Shown here one piece after another: positions 37,731-47,642 of a stretch of DNA of 64,000 nucleotides (position 1 is the stretch's first letter; each line of letters begins with the position of its first letter). This DNA comes from Brucella tritici (lineage in GTDB: Bacteria > Pseudomonadota > Alphaproteobacteria > Rhizobiales > Rhizobiaceae): the NCBI RefSeq assembly GCF_902825325.1, contig NZ_CADEAR010000002.1, positions 1-64,000 on the forward strand, given 5' to 3'. The translations under genes were made by a program, and so were the position numbers. The notes beneath the pieces are model-generated. The model did not search any database and had not been told where the DNA came from. It saw only the letters and a program-made list of their open reading frames with translations.

Positions 37731-38105
37731 ATGAATGATCTTGGACAGCGGCGGGTATTAGTGGTGGAAGACGAGATTTTCGTCGCCCTCGACGTCGCCG
37801 CGACTGTCGAGGACGCGAACGGAACCGTTCTCGGTCCGGTCGGAACCGTCCGGCAAGCAATAGATATCATCAACCGCAATCAGGTCGACGCCGCCATTCT
37901 CGATGTGAACCTTGCCGATGGCGATGTGGAAGCTGTGCTGGACTGGTTGATGAGCCGCCATATCTTCGTCGTCATCCATAGCGGCGGCGGACTGCCTGCC
38001 CGCCTTGCAGCGCGCTATCCGCAAGTGCCTGTCTTCCAGAAGCCGATCCCGCCATCCGTGCTGACGCGCGCTCTGGCCTCCGCTCTTGCTTCGCACATGG
38101 CTTGA
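37731..38105 (+). CDS. Single-domain response regulator (CheY-like receiver)
   Basis: This 124-aa receiver domain has no output domain. The acidic pair lies in VVEDEIF, the phospho-acceptor Asp in AILDVNL, a Ser in VIHSGGG and the conserved Lys in FQKPI. The ATG at 37731 starts MNDLGQRRVLVVEDE. The site GGGAGG is about 14 bases away, so initiation may be weak or start at a nearby GTG (37728) or a TTG (37686). No histidine kinase is adjacent, so it is an orphan. The J-domain-like gene follows within 10 bp. Confidence 0.87.
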   Translation: MNDLGQRRVLVVEDEIFVALDVAATVEDANGTVLGPVGTVRQAIDIINRNQVDAAILDVNLADGDVEAVLDWLMSRHIFVVIHSGGGLPARLAARYPQVPVFQKPIPPSVLTRALASALASHMA

Positions 38106-38113
38106 GAGGCCGG

Positions 38114-38560
38114 ATGCGGCCGACATTTCCCGATTTCGCAACAGTGCTGAAGGAAGTCGAGGCCGACACAGGCCAGGCGGACGATATTCGCGGACCGCAA
38201 TTCGGGTTTGCTTCGACCGTTTTTTCTGCAGAGTTCAGCGATACGCCCGCAACCGAACGCCAGCCCGATGGCCTGCAGCGCCTGTTCGACATTGAAAGCC
38301 CGCCCGAGACTGCGCCCGCACCTGACCGGGAAAGGCTGGCAATAGAAGCGCGCATGCAGAAGCAGTCCCCGGATGCGATCCGCCAGGAGCTGGATTTACA
38401 GCCGGGTTTGAAGCGTGCCGAACTGCAACGGCGCCGACGCAGCTTTGCCGCCAGCAATCATCCCGACCGTCTGCCGGAAGAGTTTCGTCCCGCTGCAGAA
38501 CAGCGGATGAAAACGGCAAATGCCCTGCTCGATAACGCCATGGCCAGCGCACCATCTTAA
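38114..38560 (+). CDS. J-domain-like small protein
   Basis: This 148-aa protein has a C-terminal segment, AELQRRRRSFAASNHPDRLPE followed by QRMKTANALLDNA, given here as RRRSFAASNHPDR and MKTANALLDNA. It carries an HPD motif in the spacing of DnaJ J-domains, though the domain is short. The N-terminal half is acidic and Pro-rich. The ATG at 38114 is 8 bp after the response-regulator stop. A TTG at 38102, overlapping that stop, is an alternative. It may stimulate a DnaK-type chaperone, but this is inferred from HPD alone. Confidence 0.7.
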   Translation: MRPTFPDFATVLKEVEADTGQADDIRGPQFGFASTVFSAEFSDTPATERQPDGLQRLFDIESPPETAPAPDRERLAIEARMQKQSPDAIRQELDLQPGLKRAELQRRRRSFAASNHPDRLPEEFRPAAEQRMKTANALLDNAMASAPS

Positions 38561-38819
38561 CGCCAAGCAACTTCCTTACGTTTTCAGCGCAAAATCTTTT
38601 GCCTTATAACAATAACGTGCTAGATTACCCCGTCTGTGCCTGCGAAAGCTGTCGCACGCCGGAACCCTTTCCGTTGTCTGCAAGCCTGCAAACGGTCCCG
38701 CTGCTCTCCCCGTACTCCGGGCAAAATTGGGCGATATGGGGCAATTTGCGCTTTGCTCTACAGGAACGGTTCTGTCATATCGACGTTACACATTAGAATA
38801 GTTCCTAAAAGGTTTGAAA

Positions 38820-40655
38820 ATGCCTCCTTATCGTTCGCGTACAACCACCCACGGTCGCAACATGGCCGGCGCGCGCGGCCTATGGCGCGCCACCGGCATG
38901 AAGGATGAGGATTTCGGCAAGCCGATTATTGCCGTGGTGAACTCGTTCACCCAATTCGTGCCCGGCCACGTGCACCTGAAGGACCTCGGCCAGCTCGTCG
39001 CGCGCGAAATCGAAAGCGCTGGCGGTGTCGCCAAGGAATTCAACACCATTGCGGTCGATGACGGTATCGCCATGGGCCATGACGGCATGCTCTATTCGCT
39101 GCCGTCGCGGGAACTCATCGCCGACTCGGTCGAATATATGGTCAATGCGCATTGCGCCGATGCGATGGTCTGCATTTCCAATTGCGACAAGATCACCCCC
39201 GGCATGCTGATGGCCGCTCTGCGCCTCAATATCCCGGTCGTGTTCGTTTCTGGCGGTCCGATGGAAGCAGGCAAGGTCGTCTGGGACGATCAGGTCAAGA
39301 AGCTCGACCTCGTGGATGCGATGGTTGCCGCTGCCGACGATCATTACACCGATGATCAGGTCAAGGCCATCGAGCGCTCCGCCTGCCCGACCTGCGGTTC
39401 GTGCTCGGGCATGTTTACCGCAAACTCGATGAACTGCCTCACCGAAGCGCTCGGCCTGTCGCTGCCGGGCAATGGCTCGACGCTCGCAACCCATGCCGAC
39501 CGCAAGCGCCTCTTCGTGGAAGCCGGTCATCTGGTTGTCGATCTCGCCCGCCGTTATTACGAGCAGAACGACGAGAGCGTGCTGCCGCGCTCAATTGCGA
39601 GCTTCCCGGCTTTTGAAAACGCCATGACGCTCGATATCGCCATGGGCGGTTCGACCAATACGGTTCTGCATCTTCTCGCTGCCGCACAGGAAGCCGAGAT
39701 TGACTTCACCATGGCCGACATCGACCGCCTGTCGCGCCGCGTGCCGGTGCTCTGCAAGGTCGCGCCTGCCGTCGCCTCCGTTCATATGGAAGACGTTCAT
39801 CGCGCTGGCGGCATCATGGGTATTCTGGGCCAGCTCGAAAAGGCGGGCCTCATCAACACCGATCTGCCGACCGTCCATAGTGAAACAATGGGTAAGGCGC
39901 TCGATCATTGGGACGTGACCCGCACCAACAGCGAAATGGTGCACAAGTTCTATTCGGCTGCCCCCGGTGGCGTGCCAACGCAGGTTGCCTTCTCTCAGGA
40001 GCGCCGCTTTGACAGCGTGGATTCTGACCGTGAAAAGGGCGTCATCCGCTCCAAGGAACATGCATTCAGTCAGGATGGCGGTCTGGCGGTACTTTACGGC
40101 AATCTGGCCGAAGACGGCTGCATCGTGAAGACGGCAGGCGTGGACGATTCCATCCTGAAATTCTCCGGCCCTGCCCGCATCTTTGAAAGCCAGGATTCGG
40201 CTGTACTCGGCATTCTGAACGGCAAGATCAAGCCGGGCGACATTGTGCTGATCCGCTATGAAGGCCCGCGCGGCGGCCCTGGCATGCAGGAAATGCTCTA
40301 TCCGACCAGCTATCTGAAGTCGAAGGGTCTCGGCAAGGCTTGCGCGCTCATCACCGACGGACGCTTCTCGGGCGGCTCTTCGGGCCTCTCGATCGGCCAC
40401 GTATCGCCGGAAGCAGCCGAAGGCGGCACGATCGGTCTGGTGCGCGAAGGCGATATCATCGATATCGACATTCCGAACCGCAAAATTCACCTCGCCGTGG
40501 ACGACGCAACGCTGGCAGAACGCCGCGCCGAGCAGGATGCAGCGGGCTGGAAGCCAGCAGAGGAACGCAAGCGCAAGGTTTCCACCGCGCTGAAGGCCTA
40601 TGCCTCAATGGCAACCAGTGCTGCCAAGGGTGCGGTCCGGAAACTGCCGGATTGA
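38820..40655 (+). CDS. ilvD: Dihydroxy-acid dehydratase
   Basis: This 611-aa Fe-S enzyme carries out the penultimate step of valine and isoleucine synthesis. The length equals the family norm. Cluster cysteines appear in [11 protein letters not shown] and [11 protein letters not shown]. Family blocks [19 protein letters not shown] (N-terminus), [28 protein letters not shown] and [23 protein letters not shown] are present. I chose the ATG at 38820; a TTG two codons earlier also keeps frame. The 259-bp region upstream shows no leader peptide that I can defend. Confidence 0.97.
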   Translation: MPPYRSRTTTHGRNMAGARGLWRATGMKDEDFGKPIIAVVNSFTQFVPGHVHLKDLGQLVAREIESAGGVAKEFNTIAVDDGIAMGHDGMLYSLPSRELIADSVEYMVNAHCADAMVCISNCDKITPGMLMAALRLNIPVVFVSGGPMEAGKVVWDDQVKKLDLVDAMVAAADDHYTDDQVKAIERSACPTCGSCSGMFTANSMNCLTEALGLSLPGNGSTLATHADRKRLFVEAGHLVVDLARRYYEQNDESVLPRSIASFPAFENAMTLDIAMGGSTNTVLHLLAAAQEAEIDFTMADIDRLSRRVPVLCKVAPAVASVHMEDVHRAGGIMGILGQLEKAGLINTDLPTVHSETMGKALDHWDVTRTNSEMVHKFYSAAPGGVPTQVAFSQERRFDSVDSDREKGVIRSKEHAFSQDGGLAVLYGNLAEDGCIVKTAGVDDSILKFSGPARIFESQDSAVLGILNGKIKPGDIVLIRYEGPRGGPGMQEMLYPTSYLKSKGLGKACALITDGRFSGGSSGLSIGHVSPEAAEGGTIGLVREGDIIDIDIPNRKIHLAVDDATLAERRAEQDAAGWKPAEERKRKVSTALKAYASMATSAAKGAVRKLPD

Positions 40656-40678
40656 TTTTGTAACAAAGTATTTTACTA

Positions 40679-40702
40679 AGGGCTCTTCGGAGCCCTTTTT
40701 CT
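40679..40702 (+). terminator. Intrinsic terminator of ilvD
   Basis: An AGGGCTC / GAGCCCT stem (40679-40685 with 40690-40696) closed by a TTCG tetraloop is followed by TTTTCTTTC. It lies 23 bp past the ilvD stop. Confidence 0.9.
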
Positions 40703-40727
40703 TTCGAAGTAGATAGGTGCGAAATCG

Positions 40728-41279
40728 ATGAATTCCAGAAAAAAATTATTAGCAATTGGAGCAATATGTATATTTTCAATGAGAGCGACCTATGGTGAAG
40801 AACTCACCAAAAAGGATTATATGGAACTGCCCTCAAAAGCAGTTCGGTATTTCCAATGCTCTATACTAATTCAAAATACTGGACAGGCGCGACGCCCCTC
40901 ATCCGTCGGTTTCTTTCTAGCTTCAAAGGCCACTCAACGAGGTTATGATTTTAGCAAACAGTATTACGACGCTTTAGATAGCAATAAAATCTCTCCGCTG
41001 GATTTCGATATAGGAACACTACCGACAGGATTTATATTAGACCCAATATCAATCACGTCACAAAATCGAGAGGAAGAAATATCGTTTAGAATTGGTCGCA
41101 TATCAGTATATGCGGGATTCGATCTATTTTCGAAAACGCAAGGCATCGATAAAAATAACAGAATTGATATTCCGAATTTCAAACAAAATTCAAAAAACTT
41201 ACTGGATGAATATTGCGATTATGAATCCTTAGGACTGACACCCGCAATGCTTGAGCAACTGCGAAACGACTTAAAATAA
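40728..41279 (+). CDS. AT-rich exported protein of unknown function
   Basis: This 183-aa protein has a signal peptide (about 1-23, MNSRKKLLAIGAICIFSMRATYG). I recognise no family. Codon use (AAA, ATA, TTA, AAT) and base composition are clearly more AT-rich than all neighbours, which suggests recent acquisition. It starts just after the ilvD terminator and its stop is 4 bp from that of ccmG, converging. Two cysteines (FQCS and EYCDY) could form a disulfide. The intact frame and signal peptide support a real gene. Confidence 0.7.
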   Translation: MNSRKKLLAIGAICIFSMRATYGEELTKKDYMELPSKAVRYFQCSILIQNTGQARRPSSVGFFLASKATQRGYDFSKQYYDALDSNKISPLDFDIGTLPTGFILDPISITSQNREEEISFRIGRISVYAGFDLFSKTQGIDKNNRIDIPNFKQNSKNLLDEYCDYESLGLTPAMLEQLRNDLK

Positions 41280-41283
41280 ACCG

Positions 41284-41880
41284 CTATTTCCGAAGCACCT
41301 TCTCCACCGCAGGCATCAGATCGTTCTTCACTGACTCCGGCGTAAACGGGCCGACATGCTTGTAGGCGATCTTGCCTGTCTCATCGACGAGGAAGGTTTC
41401 CGGCACCCCGTAGACGCCCCATTCGATGGCTGAGCGCCCGGCGCGGTCGGCACCGACAGCGGCAAAGGGATTACCGAGATCGCCTAAGAAACGGCGCGCA
41501 TTTTCCGGCTGGTCCTTGTAATTGAGGCCAACCACGCGGATACGTTCGTCCTTGGCGATTTCCGTCAAGAGCGGGTGCTCCTGACGACAGGGAACGCACC
41601 ACGATCCCCAGACATTCACCAGTGTCAGCTTGCCCTTAAAATCGTCGCTGTTGAGGCCGGGAACAGGCGCGCCATCACGCACCAGCCCCTCAACGGGCGG
41701 CAGGTTCGTCTGCGGCGCATCCTTGCCGATCAGCGCGGAAGGTATCGTCGTATTGTCCTTGCCCGACAGAAGCTGGACCGCAAACACCGCCGCCAGTCCG
41801 ACGAAAATCGCCAGCGGCAGCAGGGCAACCCATGTTGAGCGCTTTTTCGGCGCGACTGGCTTCTCGGTCGTTTCCGTCAT
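41284..41880 (-). CDS. ccmG: Thiol:disulfide interchange protein CcmG (CycY/DsbE)
   Basis: This 198-aa periplasmic thioredoxin-like protein is anchored by one N-terminal helix (residues 16-39). The active site is WGSWCVPCRQEHP (CxxC) and the cis-Pro lies in VYGVPETFLVD. It reduces apocytochrome c or CcmH during cytochrome c maturation. It is the last gene of the ccmABCDG cluster, and its ATG overlaps the ccmD stop. CcmE, CcmF and CcmH are not in this window. Confidence 0.93.
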   Translation of the reverse strand: MTETTEKPVAPKKRSTWVALLPLAIFVGLAAVFAVQLLSGKDNTTIPSALIGKDAPQTNLPPVEGLVRDGAPVPGLNSDDFKGKLTLVNVWGSWCVPCRQEHPLLTEIAKDERIRVVGLNYKDQPENARRFLGDLGNPFAAVGADRAGRSAIEWGVYGVPETFLVDETGKIAYKHVGPFTPESVKNDLMPAVEKVLRK

Positions 41881-42047
41881 TGTGCTTTACCGGGGGCTTT
41901 TGCAGAACGGCGGCGCACGCCCTGCGCCTCAAGCCGCTTCAGTTCGTTTTTCTGGATACGCTGATCGATCAATATCCAGCCAATGGTGACGACGAGTGCC
42001 GCGACCGTGATGCCATACGAGGCGAGAACAAAGCCGAGATGGTTCAT
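41877..42047 (-). CDS. ccmD: Heme exporter protein CcmD
   Basis: This 56-codon gene is too short for many gene finders. It encodes MNHLGFVLASYGITVAALVV..., a single N-terminal transmembrane helix, then a basic tail (RIQKNELKRLEAQGVRRRS), the CcmD pattern. It starts with ATGA overlapping the ccmC stop, and its TGA overlaps the ccmG ATG, so the three genes are translationally coupled. CcmD stabilises the CcmC-heme-CcmE complex. Confidence 0.9.
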   Translation of the reverse strand: MNHLGFVLASYGITVAALVVTIGWILIDQRIQKNELKRLEAQGVRRRSAKAPGKAQ

Positions 42048-42841
42048 ATTACGCCCTCCTGTGCCTTGCGATTGCGGTCGGCATTCCGTGCGGCAAGCTT
42101 TTTCATCGACGCGACGCGACGACGCCAGATTTCATTGCGCATGGCCATCATGTGCAGAGTGAAAAACAGAAGCGAGAAGCCGATAGCCATCACGAAAAGC
42201 GGGCGCAGCATGGATGCATCGATGGTCGGACCGTCCATGCGGAAAACGGACGCGGGCTGGTGCAATGTGTTCCACCAGTCGACCGAGAATTTGATGATCG
42301 GAATATTGATGAAGCCGACCAGCGTGAGCACAGCCACAGGTCTGGCGCTTTTTGCCGGATCGTCCATGGCGCGCGACAGCGCGATAATGCCAAGATACAT
42401 CAGGAATAGCACGAAAACCGAAGTCAGCCGCGCATCCCACACCCACCATGTGCCCCACATCGGCTTGCCCCAGAGCGAACCTGTGGCCAGCGCAAGCGTA
42501 GTGAAGACGGCGCCGAGCGGAGCGGCTGCACGGATCGAGACATCGGCCAGCGGATGCCGCCAGACCAGCGTGCCCAGCGCCGAAACGGCCATGATCGAGT
42601 AGCACATCATGGAAAGCCATGCGAAAGGCACATGGATATACATGATGCGTACCGTCATGCCCTGCTGATAGTCCTCCGGCGACTGGACGAAGACCATATA
42701 GAGGCCTGCTGCCAGAAACAGCACCGAAAGCACGGCCAGCCATGGCAAGACCTTGCCTGCAAAGGCAAGGAACCGCGTGGGATTGGCCAGATCGAGCCAG
42801 CTCGTGGTTTTAACGGCGTCTTTGGTCATGTCTTTTTCCAT
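42044..42841 (-). CDS. ccmC: Heme exporter protein CcmC
   Basis: This 265-aa protein has six hydrophobic helices and the tryptophan-rich heme-binding signature WGTWWVWDARLTS. Heme-ligand histidines lie in YIHVPFAW and LHQPASV. It transfers heme to CcmE at the periplasmic face. The start may be the ATG at 42841 or the one at 42829 (MTKDAVK), with GGAAAAAG upstream of the latter. It lies 54 bp after ccmB. Confidence 0.94.
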   Translation of the reverse strand: MEKDMTKDAVKTTSWLDLANPTRFLAFAGKVLPWLAVLSVLFLAAGLYMVFVQSPEDYQQGMTVRIMYIHVPFAWLSMMCYSIMAVSALGTLVWRHPLADVSIRAAAPLGAVFTTLALATGSLWGKPMWGTWWVWDARLTSVFVLFLMYLGIIALSRAMDDPAKSARPVAVLTLVGFINIPIIKFSVDWWNTLHQPASVFRMDGPTIDASMLRPLFVMAIGFSLLFFTLHMMAMRNEIWRRRVASMKKLAARNADRNRKAQEGVI

Positions 42842-42895
42842 GGCCTATACTTACCTTCCGCCCCCGTACCGTTCAATTGACCGTAATCAACTGCG

Positions 42896-43561
42896 TCAAT
42901 CCGCCGAACTTTTCAGCGCTGCGCTCGCGGCCAGAGGCCCGAGGACGGCAAAGAACAGGGTGAGTGCTGCAAGAATAAGGAATGGCGCCAGAAAAGGCGC
43001 ATTGTCTACTGTCGCTCCATGCGAAGCTGATACACCGAAAATGAGCACCGGAATGGTGAGTGGCAGAACGATCACCGACACCAGCAACCCGCCACGCGGC
43101 AGCGCCACGGCAAGGGCTGCACCCACAGCGCCAATGAAGGCGATGGCGGGCGTTCCCACCAGAAGCGTCAGCGATGTTGCGCCGATTGCCGATGCGTCCA
43201 TGTTCATGAACAGGCCCAGCATCGGCGATGCGATCACCAGCGGCAGCACGCTCGCCACCCAATGGGCCACGCACTTCACAAAAACCGTGAAGGCCAGCAC
43301 GTGGCTGTCCGCGCCGATCAGCAGCAGGTCGAGCGAGCCGTCCTCCCGGTCAGCCTGAAACAGCCGGTCGAGCCCCAGAAGCGTTGCCAGCAATGCGCCG
43401 ATCCACAGTATGGCGGGGCCTATGCGCGCCAGAAGATTGAGATCAGGCCCCACGCCGAAGGGCATGACGGCAATGACCGCGAGGAAGAACAATATGCCGA
43501 TCAGCGCGCCGCCACCGGCGCGGAAACTGAGGCGCATGTCTCTCAGGAAAAGCGCCAGCAT
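42896..43561 (-). CDS. ccmB: Heme exporter protein CcmB
   Basis: This 221-aa integral membrane permease with six hydrophobic helices pairs with CcmA. The family N-terminus FLRDMRLSFRAGGGALIGILFF and the GLDRLFQADREDGSLDLLL segment are present. Its ATG overlaps the ccmA stop (TGATG), so the two are translationally coupled. Confidence 0.93.
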   Translation of the reverse strand: MLALFLRDMRLSFRAGGGALIGILFFLAVIAVMPFGVGPDLNLLARIGPAILWIGALLATLLGLDRLFQADREDGSLDLLLIGADSHVLAFTVFVKCVAHWVASVLPLVIASPMLGLFMNMDASAIGATSLTLLVGTPAIAFIGAVGAALAVALPRGGLLVSVIVLPLTIPVLIFGVSASHGATVDNAPFLAPFLILAALTLFFAVLGPLAASAALKSSAD

Positions 43562-44178
43562 CAGGCAGCCTCAACTGAACAGGCGGCCATGTCGAACGCG
43601 CTGACGCCTTCAAGGCCAAGAGGAATATGCGTTGCGGCGACGATCATGCCGCCTTCCCGCATATGCCCGCGCATTATTTCCGCAAAGCGGGCTTCGGACG
43701 CCTTGTCGAGACCGGCGGTCGGCTCGTCGACAATCCAGAGCGGACGATGGCTGACCAGAAGCTTGGCGATGGAAACACGGCGCTTCTGCCCCGTCGACAG
43801 ATAACCGAACGGCAGATGCTCCACGCCGGGCAGATCGACGGCTTCCAGCGCCTCATCGATCTCCGCTTGCGCGGCACCGTTGAACTTCTGCCAGAAGGAC
43901 AGGTTTTCACGCACGCTGAGCGCCGGTTTCATCGCATTCTGGTGCCCGAGGTAATGGCAGGCGGCGCGCACCGGCAAAACTGTGCCATCCTCGCGAAGCT
44001 CAACCTTGCCTGCTTCGGGCTGAAGCAGGCCGCAGATGATTCGCAGCAGCGTGGACTTGCCGGAGCCGTTGGGTCCGGTCACCACCAGCGCCTCGCCTTC
44101 ACTGAGCGCAAAAGACAGGCCAGCGAAAATCGTTTCGCCGCCTCTTTCGCCCGCCAGATTTTCGGCTTCAAGCCGCAT
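43561..44178 (-). CDS. ccmA: Heme exporter ATP-binding protein CcmA
   Basis: This 205-aa ABC ATPase drives release of heme-loaded CcmE. Walker A is [12 protein letters not shown], the signature motif reads LSTGQKRRVSIAKLL, Walker B is LWIVDEPTAGLD, and the switch His lies in AATHIPLG. It is the first gene of the minus-strand ccm cluster. The promoter lies within the 331-bp gap shared with acnA. Confidence 0.94.
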   Translation of the reverse strand: MRLEAENLAGERGGETIFAGLSFALSEGEALVVTGPNGSGKSTLLRIICGLLQPEAGKVELREDGTVLPVRAACHYLGHQNAMKPALSVRENLSFWQKFNGAAQAEIDEALEAVDLPGVEHLPFGYLSTGQKRRVSIAKLLVSHRPLWIVDEPTAGLDKASEARFAEIMRGHMREGGMIVAATHIPLGLEGVSAFDMAACSVEAA

Positions 44179-44509
44179 TTAATACCCTCTAAGCCCCGAT
44201 GGATAATTGCCAGACCAATAGAACCGGAACCCCGGAAGATCTATGGAAAGGCATCGCAACATTTCGCCGCAAGGGGCCGAATTCACGATATTCTGTCTGG
44301 AATCGTTTTAGAAAACTCTCTATATGAGGGCTACCACGCCAGCGGTCGGCGTGGAAACCATTTTTGGCCGATCTCAACCTGTTGCCCTTAAGGACGCAGG
44401 CATCGGGACGGACAGCGGAAATGACTGCACCCGCACCTTGGCGCGTCCTTGAAACGCAGCAGAGGCGTTCGTCCTGGTTTTCCGGCCAGTAGCATGAAGG
44501 ACGAACGCA
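44179..44509. promoter_or_regulatory. Divergent promoter region of ccmA and acnA
   Basis: This 331-bp gap has no gene. It must contain promoters for both directions. Near the right end, an 11-bp perfect inverted repeat (GCGTTCGTCCT 44465-44475 with AGGACGAACGC 44498-44508) lies directly before the acnA GTG. It would pair the presumed ribosome-binding bases AAGGA. Confidence 0.65.
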
Positions 44510-47197
44510 GTGTCGCACATCGACAGTTTTAAATGCCGCAAAACCCTTACCGTGGGCGGTAAGGATTATGTTTATTACAGCCTGACCGAAGCCGAAAAGA
44601 ACGGCCTCGAAGGCGTTTCCAAGCTTCCCTTCTCCATGAAGGTTCTGCTCGAGAACCTGCTCCGCTTCGAGGACGACCGCTCCGTCAAGAAGTCGGACAT
44701 CGAAGCCGTTGCCAAGTGGCTGAACGACCGTGGTTCCGCAGGCGCGGAAATCGCCTACCGTCCGGCCCGCGTGCTGATGCAGGACTTCACCGGCGTTCCT
44801 GCCGTCGTTGATCTTGCAGCCATGCGCGACGGCCTCAAGGCGCTCGGCGGCGATCCGGAAAAGATCAACCCGCTCGTTCCCGTCGATCTCGTCATCGACC
44901 ATTCGGTCATCGTCGACGAATTCGGCAATCCAAGCGCATTCAAGGCCAATGTGGACCTCGAATATCAGCGCAATGGCGAACGCTACCGCTTCCTCAAGTG
45001 GGGCCAGCAGGCATTCAAGAACTTCCGCGTCGTTCCTCCGGGCACCGGCATCTGCCATCAGGTGAACCTCGAATATCTGGCCCAGGCTGTCTGGACCAAG
45101 GAAGAAGACGGCGAAACCGTTGCCTATCCCGACACCTGCGTCGGCACCGACAGCCACACCACCATGGTCAACGGCCTTGGCGTTCTGGGCTGGGGTGTTG
45201 GCGGCATCGAAGCTGAAGCGGCCATGCTCGGCCAGCCGGTTTCCATGCTTCTGCCGGAAGTCGTCGGCTTCCGCCTGACCGGCAAGATCAAGGAAGGCGT
45301 GACCGCGACCGACCTCGTTCTCACCGTCACGCAGATGCTGCGCAAGAAGGGCGTTGTCGGCAAGTTCGTCGAGTTCTTCGGCGAAGGCCTCGAAAACATG
45401 ACGCTCGCCGATCGCGCAACCATCGCCAATATGGGTCCGGAATATGGCGCGACCTGCGGCTTCTTCCCGGTTGACCGCGAAACGCTGAACTACATGAACA
45501 CCACCGGCCGCGACGAGCATCGCATCGAACTGGTCGAAGCTTATTGCCGTGCGCAGGGCATGTGGCGTGACAAGGGTGCAGCCGATCCGGTCTTCACCGA
45601 CATTCTCGAACTCGACATGGGCGACGTCGTTCCGTCGATGGCCGGTCCGAAGCGTCCGGAAGGCCGCATTCCGCTGGAAGGTATCGGTTCCGGTTTCGCA
45701 ACCTCGCTCGAAACCGAGTACAAGAAGACCACGGGCCAGACCACGCGTTATGCAGTTGAAGGTGAAGACTACGATCTCGGCCACGGCGACGTCGTGATTG
45801 CCGCCATCACGTCGTGCACCAACACCTCGAACCCGAGCGTGCTGATTGCTGCCGGCCTTCTGGCCCGCAATGCAGTAGCCAAGGGCCTCAAGACCAAGCC
45901 TTGGGTCAAGACCTCGCTTGCTCCCGGCTCCCAGGTCGTTGCCGCCTATCTTGAATCCGCTGGCCTCCAGAAGGATCTCGACGCACTCGGCTTCAACCTC
46001 GTCGGCTTCGGCTGCACGACCTGCATCGGCAATTCCGGTCCGCTGCCCGCACCAATCTCCAAGACCATCAATGAGAAAGGTCTGATTGGCGCTGCGGTTC
46101 TCTCTGGTAACCGTAACTTCGAGGGTCGCGTTTCGCCGGACGTTCAGGCAAACTATCTGGCTTCGCCGCCGCTCGTCGTCGCTCACGCTCTTGCCGGTAC
46201 GGTCACCAAGGACCTGACCAAGGAGCCGCTCGGCGAAGACCAGAACGGAAATCCGGTGTTCCTCCGCGACATCTGGCCTTCCTCTCAGGAGATCCAGGAA
46301 TTCATCGCCAAGAACGTCACCCGCAAGATTTTCTCGGAGAAATATGCGGACGTGTTCAAGGGCGACGAAAACTGGCAGGCCGTTCAGGTTCCTGCAGGCC
46401 AGACCTATGCATGGGACGATGATTCGACCTATGTGCAGAACCCGCCTTACTTCGTGGGCATGGGCAAGTCGGCTGGCACGATCGGCGACGTCAAGGGTGC
46501 CCGCATTCTGGGTCTCTTTGGCGACAAGATCACGACCGACCACATTTCACCTGCCGGTTCCATCAAGGCACAGTCGCCTGCCGGTAAGTACCTCATCGAC
46601 CATGGCGTCGGCATTGCCGACTTCAACCAGTACGGTACGCGTCGCGGCAACCATGAAGTGATGATGCGCGGCACTTTCGCTAACATCCGTATCCGCAACC
46701 ACATGCTGGGCGAAAACGGACGTGAAGGCGGCTACACCATCCACTATCCGTCGAAGGAAGAAACCTCGATCTACGATGCTGCCATGCAGTACAAGGCCGA
46801 GGGCGTGCCGCTCGTCGTCTTCGCAGGTGTCGAATACGGCAACGGCTCTTCGCGTGACTGGGCTGCCAAGGGCACCAACCTGCTCGGCGTCAAGGCCGTG
46901 ATCGCACAGTCCTTCGAGCGTATCCACCGCTCCAACCTCGTTGGCATGGGCATTGTGCCTTTCGTCTTCGAGGAAGGCACCAGCTGGCAGACGCTTGGCC
47001 TCAAGGGCGACGAAATCGTCACCATCGAAGGCCTTGCCGATGTGCGTCCGCGCCAGAAGGTCGAAGCTTCCATCACCTATGCCGATGGCACGGTGAAGAA
47101 GGTTCCGCTCATCTGCCGCATCGATACGCTGGACGAGCTCGACTACATGAAGAACGGCGGCATCCTACAGACCGTTCTGCGCGACCTCGCCGCGTAA
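44510..47197 (+). CDS. acnA: Aconitate hydratase A
   Basis: This 895-aa TCA-cycle enzyme converts citrate to isocitrate through a 4Fe-4S cluster. Cluster cysteines are C436 (ITSCTNTS), C502 and C505 ([12 protein letters not shown]). Other family blocks include [34 protein letters not shown] and the C-terminal swivel [17 protein letters not shown]. The start is a GTG at 44510 (VSHIDSFKC...); ATG 44494 is out of frame. Its ribosome-binding region is inside a hairpin, so translation may be regulated. A terminator follows. Confidence 0.97.
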   Translation: MSHIDSFKCRKTLTVGGKDYVYYSLTEAEKNGLEGVSKLPFSMKVLLENLLRFEDDRSVKKSDIEAVAKWLNDRGSAGAEIAYRPARVLMQDFTGVPAVVDLAAMRDGLKALGGDPEKINPLVPVDLVIDHSVIVDEFGNPSAFKANVDLEYQRNGERYRFLKWGQQAFKNFRVVPPGTGICHQVNLEYLAQAVWTKEEDGETVAYPDTCVGTDSHTTMVNGLGVLGWGVGGIEAEAAMLGQPVSMLLPEVVGFRLTGKIKEGVTATDLVLTVTQMLRKKGVVGKFVEFFGEGLENMTLADRATIANMGPEYGATCGFFPVDRETLNYMNTTGRDEHRIELVEAYCRAQGMWRDKGAADPVFTDILELDMGDVVPSMAGPKRPEGRIPLEGIGSGFATSLETEYKKTTGQTTRYAVEGEDYDLGHGDVVIAAITSCTNTSNPSVLIAAGLLARNAVAKGLKTKPWVKTSLAPGSQVVAAYLESAGLQKDLDALGFNLVGFGCTTCIGNSGPLPAPISKTINEKGLIGAAVLSGNRNFEGRVSPDVQANYLASPPLVVAHALAGTVTKDLTKEPLGEDQNGNPVFLRDIWPSSQEIQEFIAKNVTRKIFSEKYADVFKGDENWQAVQVPAGQTYAWDDDSTYVQNPPYFVGMGKSAGTIGDVKGARILGLFGDKITTDHISPAGSIKAQSPAGKYLIDHGVGIADFNQYGTRRGNHEVMMRGTFANIRIRNHMLGENGREGGYTIHYPSKEETSIYDAAMQYKAEGVPLVVFAGVEYGNGSSRDWAAKGTNLLGVKAVIAQSFERIHRSNLVGMGIVPFVFEEGTSWQTLGLKGDEIVTIEGLADVRPRQKVEASITYADGTVKKVPLICRIDTLDELDYMKNGGILQTVLRDLAA

Positions 47198-47220
47198 TCG
47201 GCACAGGTTTAAAAATCAGA

Positions 47221-47254
47221 AGCCGCCGGAGAAATCCGGCGGCTTTTTTATTTT
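47221..47254 (+). terminator. Intrinsic terminator of acnA
   Basis: A 10-bp stem AGCCGCCGGA / TCCGGCGGCT (47221-47230 with 47235-47244) has a GAAA loop and a TTTTTATTTT tail. It lies 23 bp past the acnA stop. Confidence 0.92.
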
Positions 47255-47270
47255 GGAGCAGACATGGACA

Positions 47271-47489
47271 TTATCGGCCTGAACGGATCATTTCCCTGAC
47301 TTTCACCGCTTTTTCAAAGTGATCGAGGGTATGGGTCTTGATCCACCACTCGGCAGCCTCCATGAGCAGTTCCGGCTCCGTGTTCTTGTTGGCAAAGAAG
47401 GCATAGAACGAAATACCGACCTGCTCGCCCTTTTTCGCTATCTTCTCATCGCAAATTGCGATGGCTTTTTCTCTCAAGCTCGATCTCAT
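47271..47489 (-). CDS. Small conserved protein (DUF6500-like)
   Basis: This 72-aa soluble protein begins MRSSLREKAIAICDEKI and contains GISFYAFFANKNTEPELLMEA and TLDHFEKAVKVREMI. I believe this is the Rhizobiales DUF6500 family, from memory. I chose the ATG at 47489; an upstream TTG (47549) adds 20 residues without family character. It is convergent with acnA. Function is unknown. Confidence 0.75.
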   Translation of the reverse strand: MRSSLREKAIAICDEKIAKKGEQVGISFYAFFANKNTEPELLMEAAEWWIKTHTLDHFEKAVKVREMIRSGR

Positions 47490-47642
47490 GTTCAACCAGT
47501 CTCGTTTCCGCACAATCTGTTGTGGCTGATTTTGATAGGAGATTCGCAACCTCTGCGAATCTCACCGCAACGTGAATTCCTATTGATTGCAGGACTTCTT
47601 ACATAATAGATGTCAGCGACAATTATTGCAGGATGAAACGAA

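Noticed and set aside
44189..46543. 784-codon frame antisense to acnA
   Set aside because: It is fully antisense to an intact aconitase gene and shows no domain; it is a compositional shadow.
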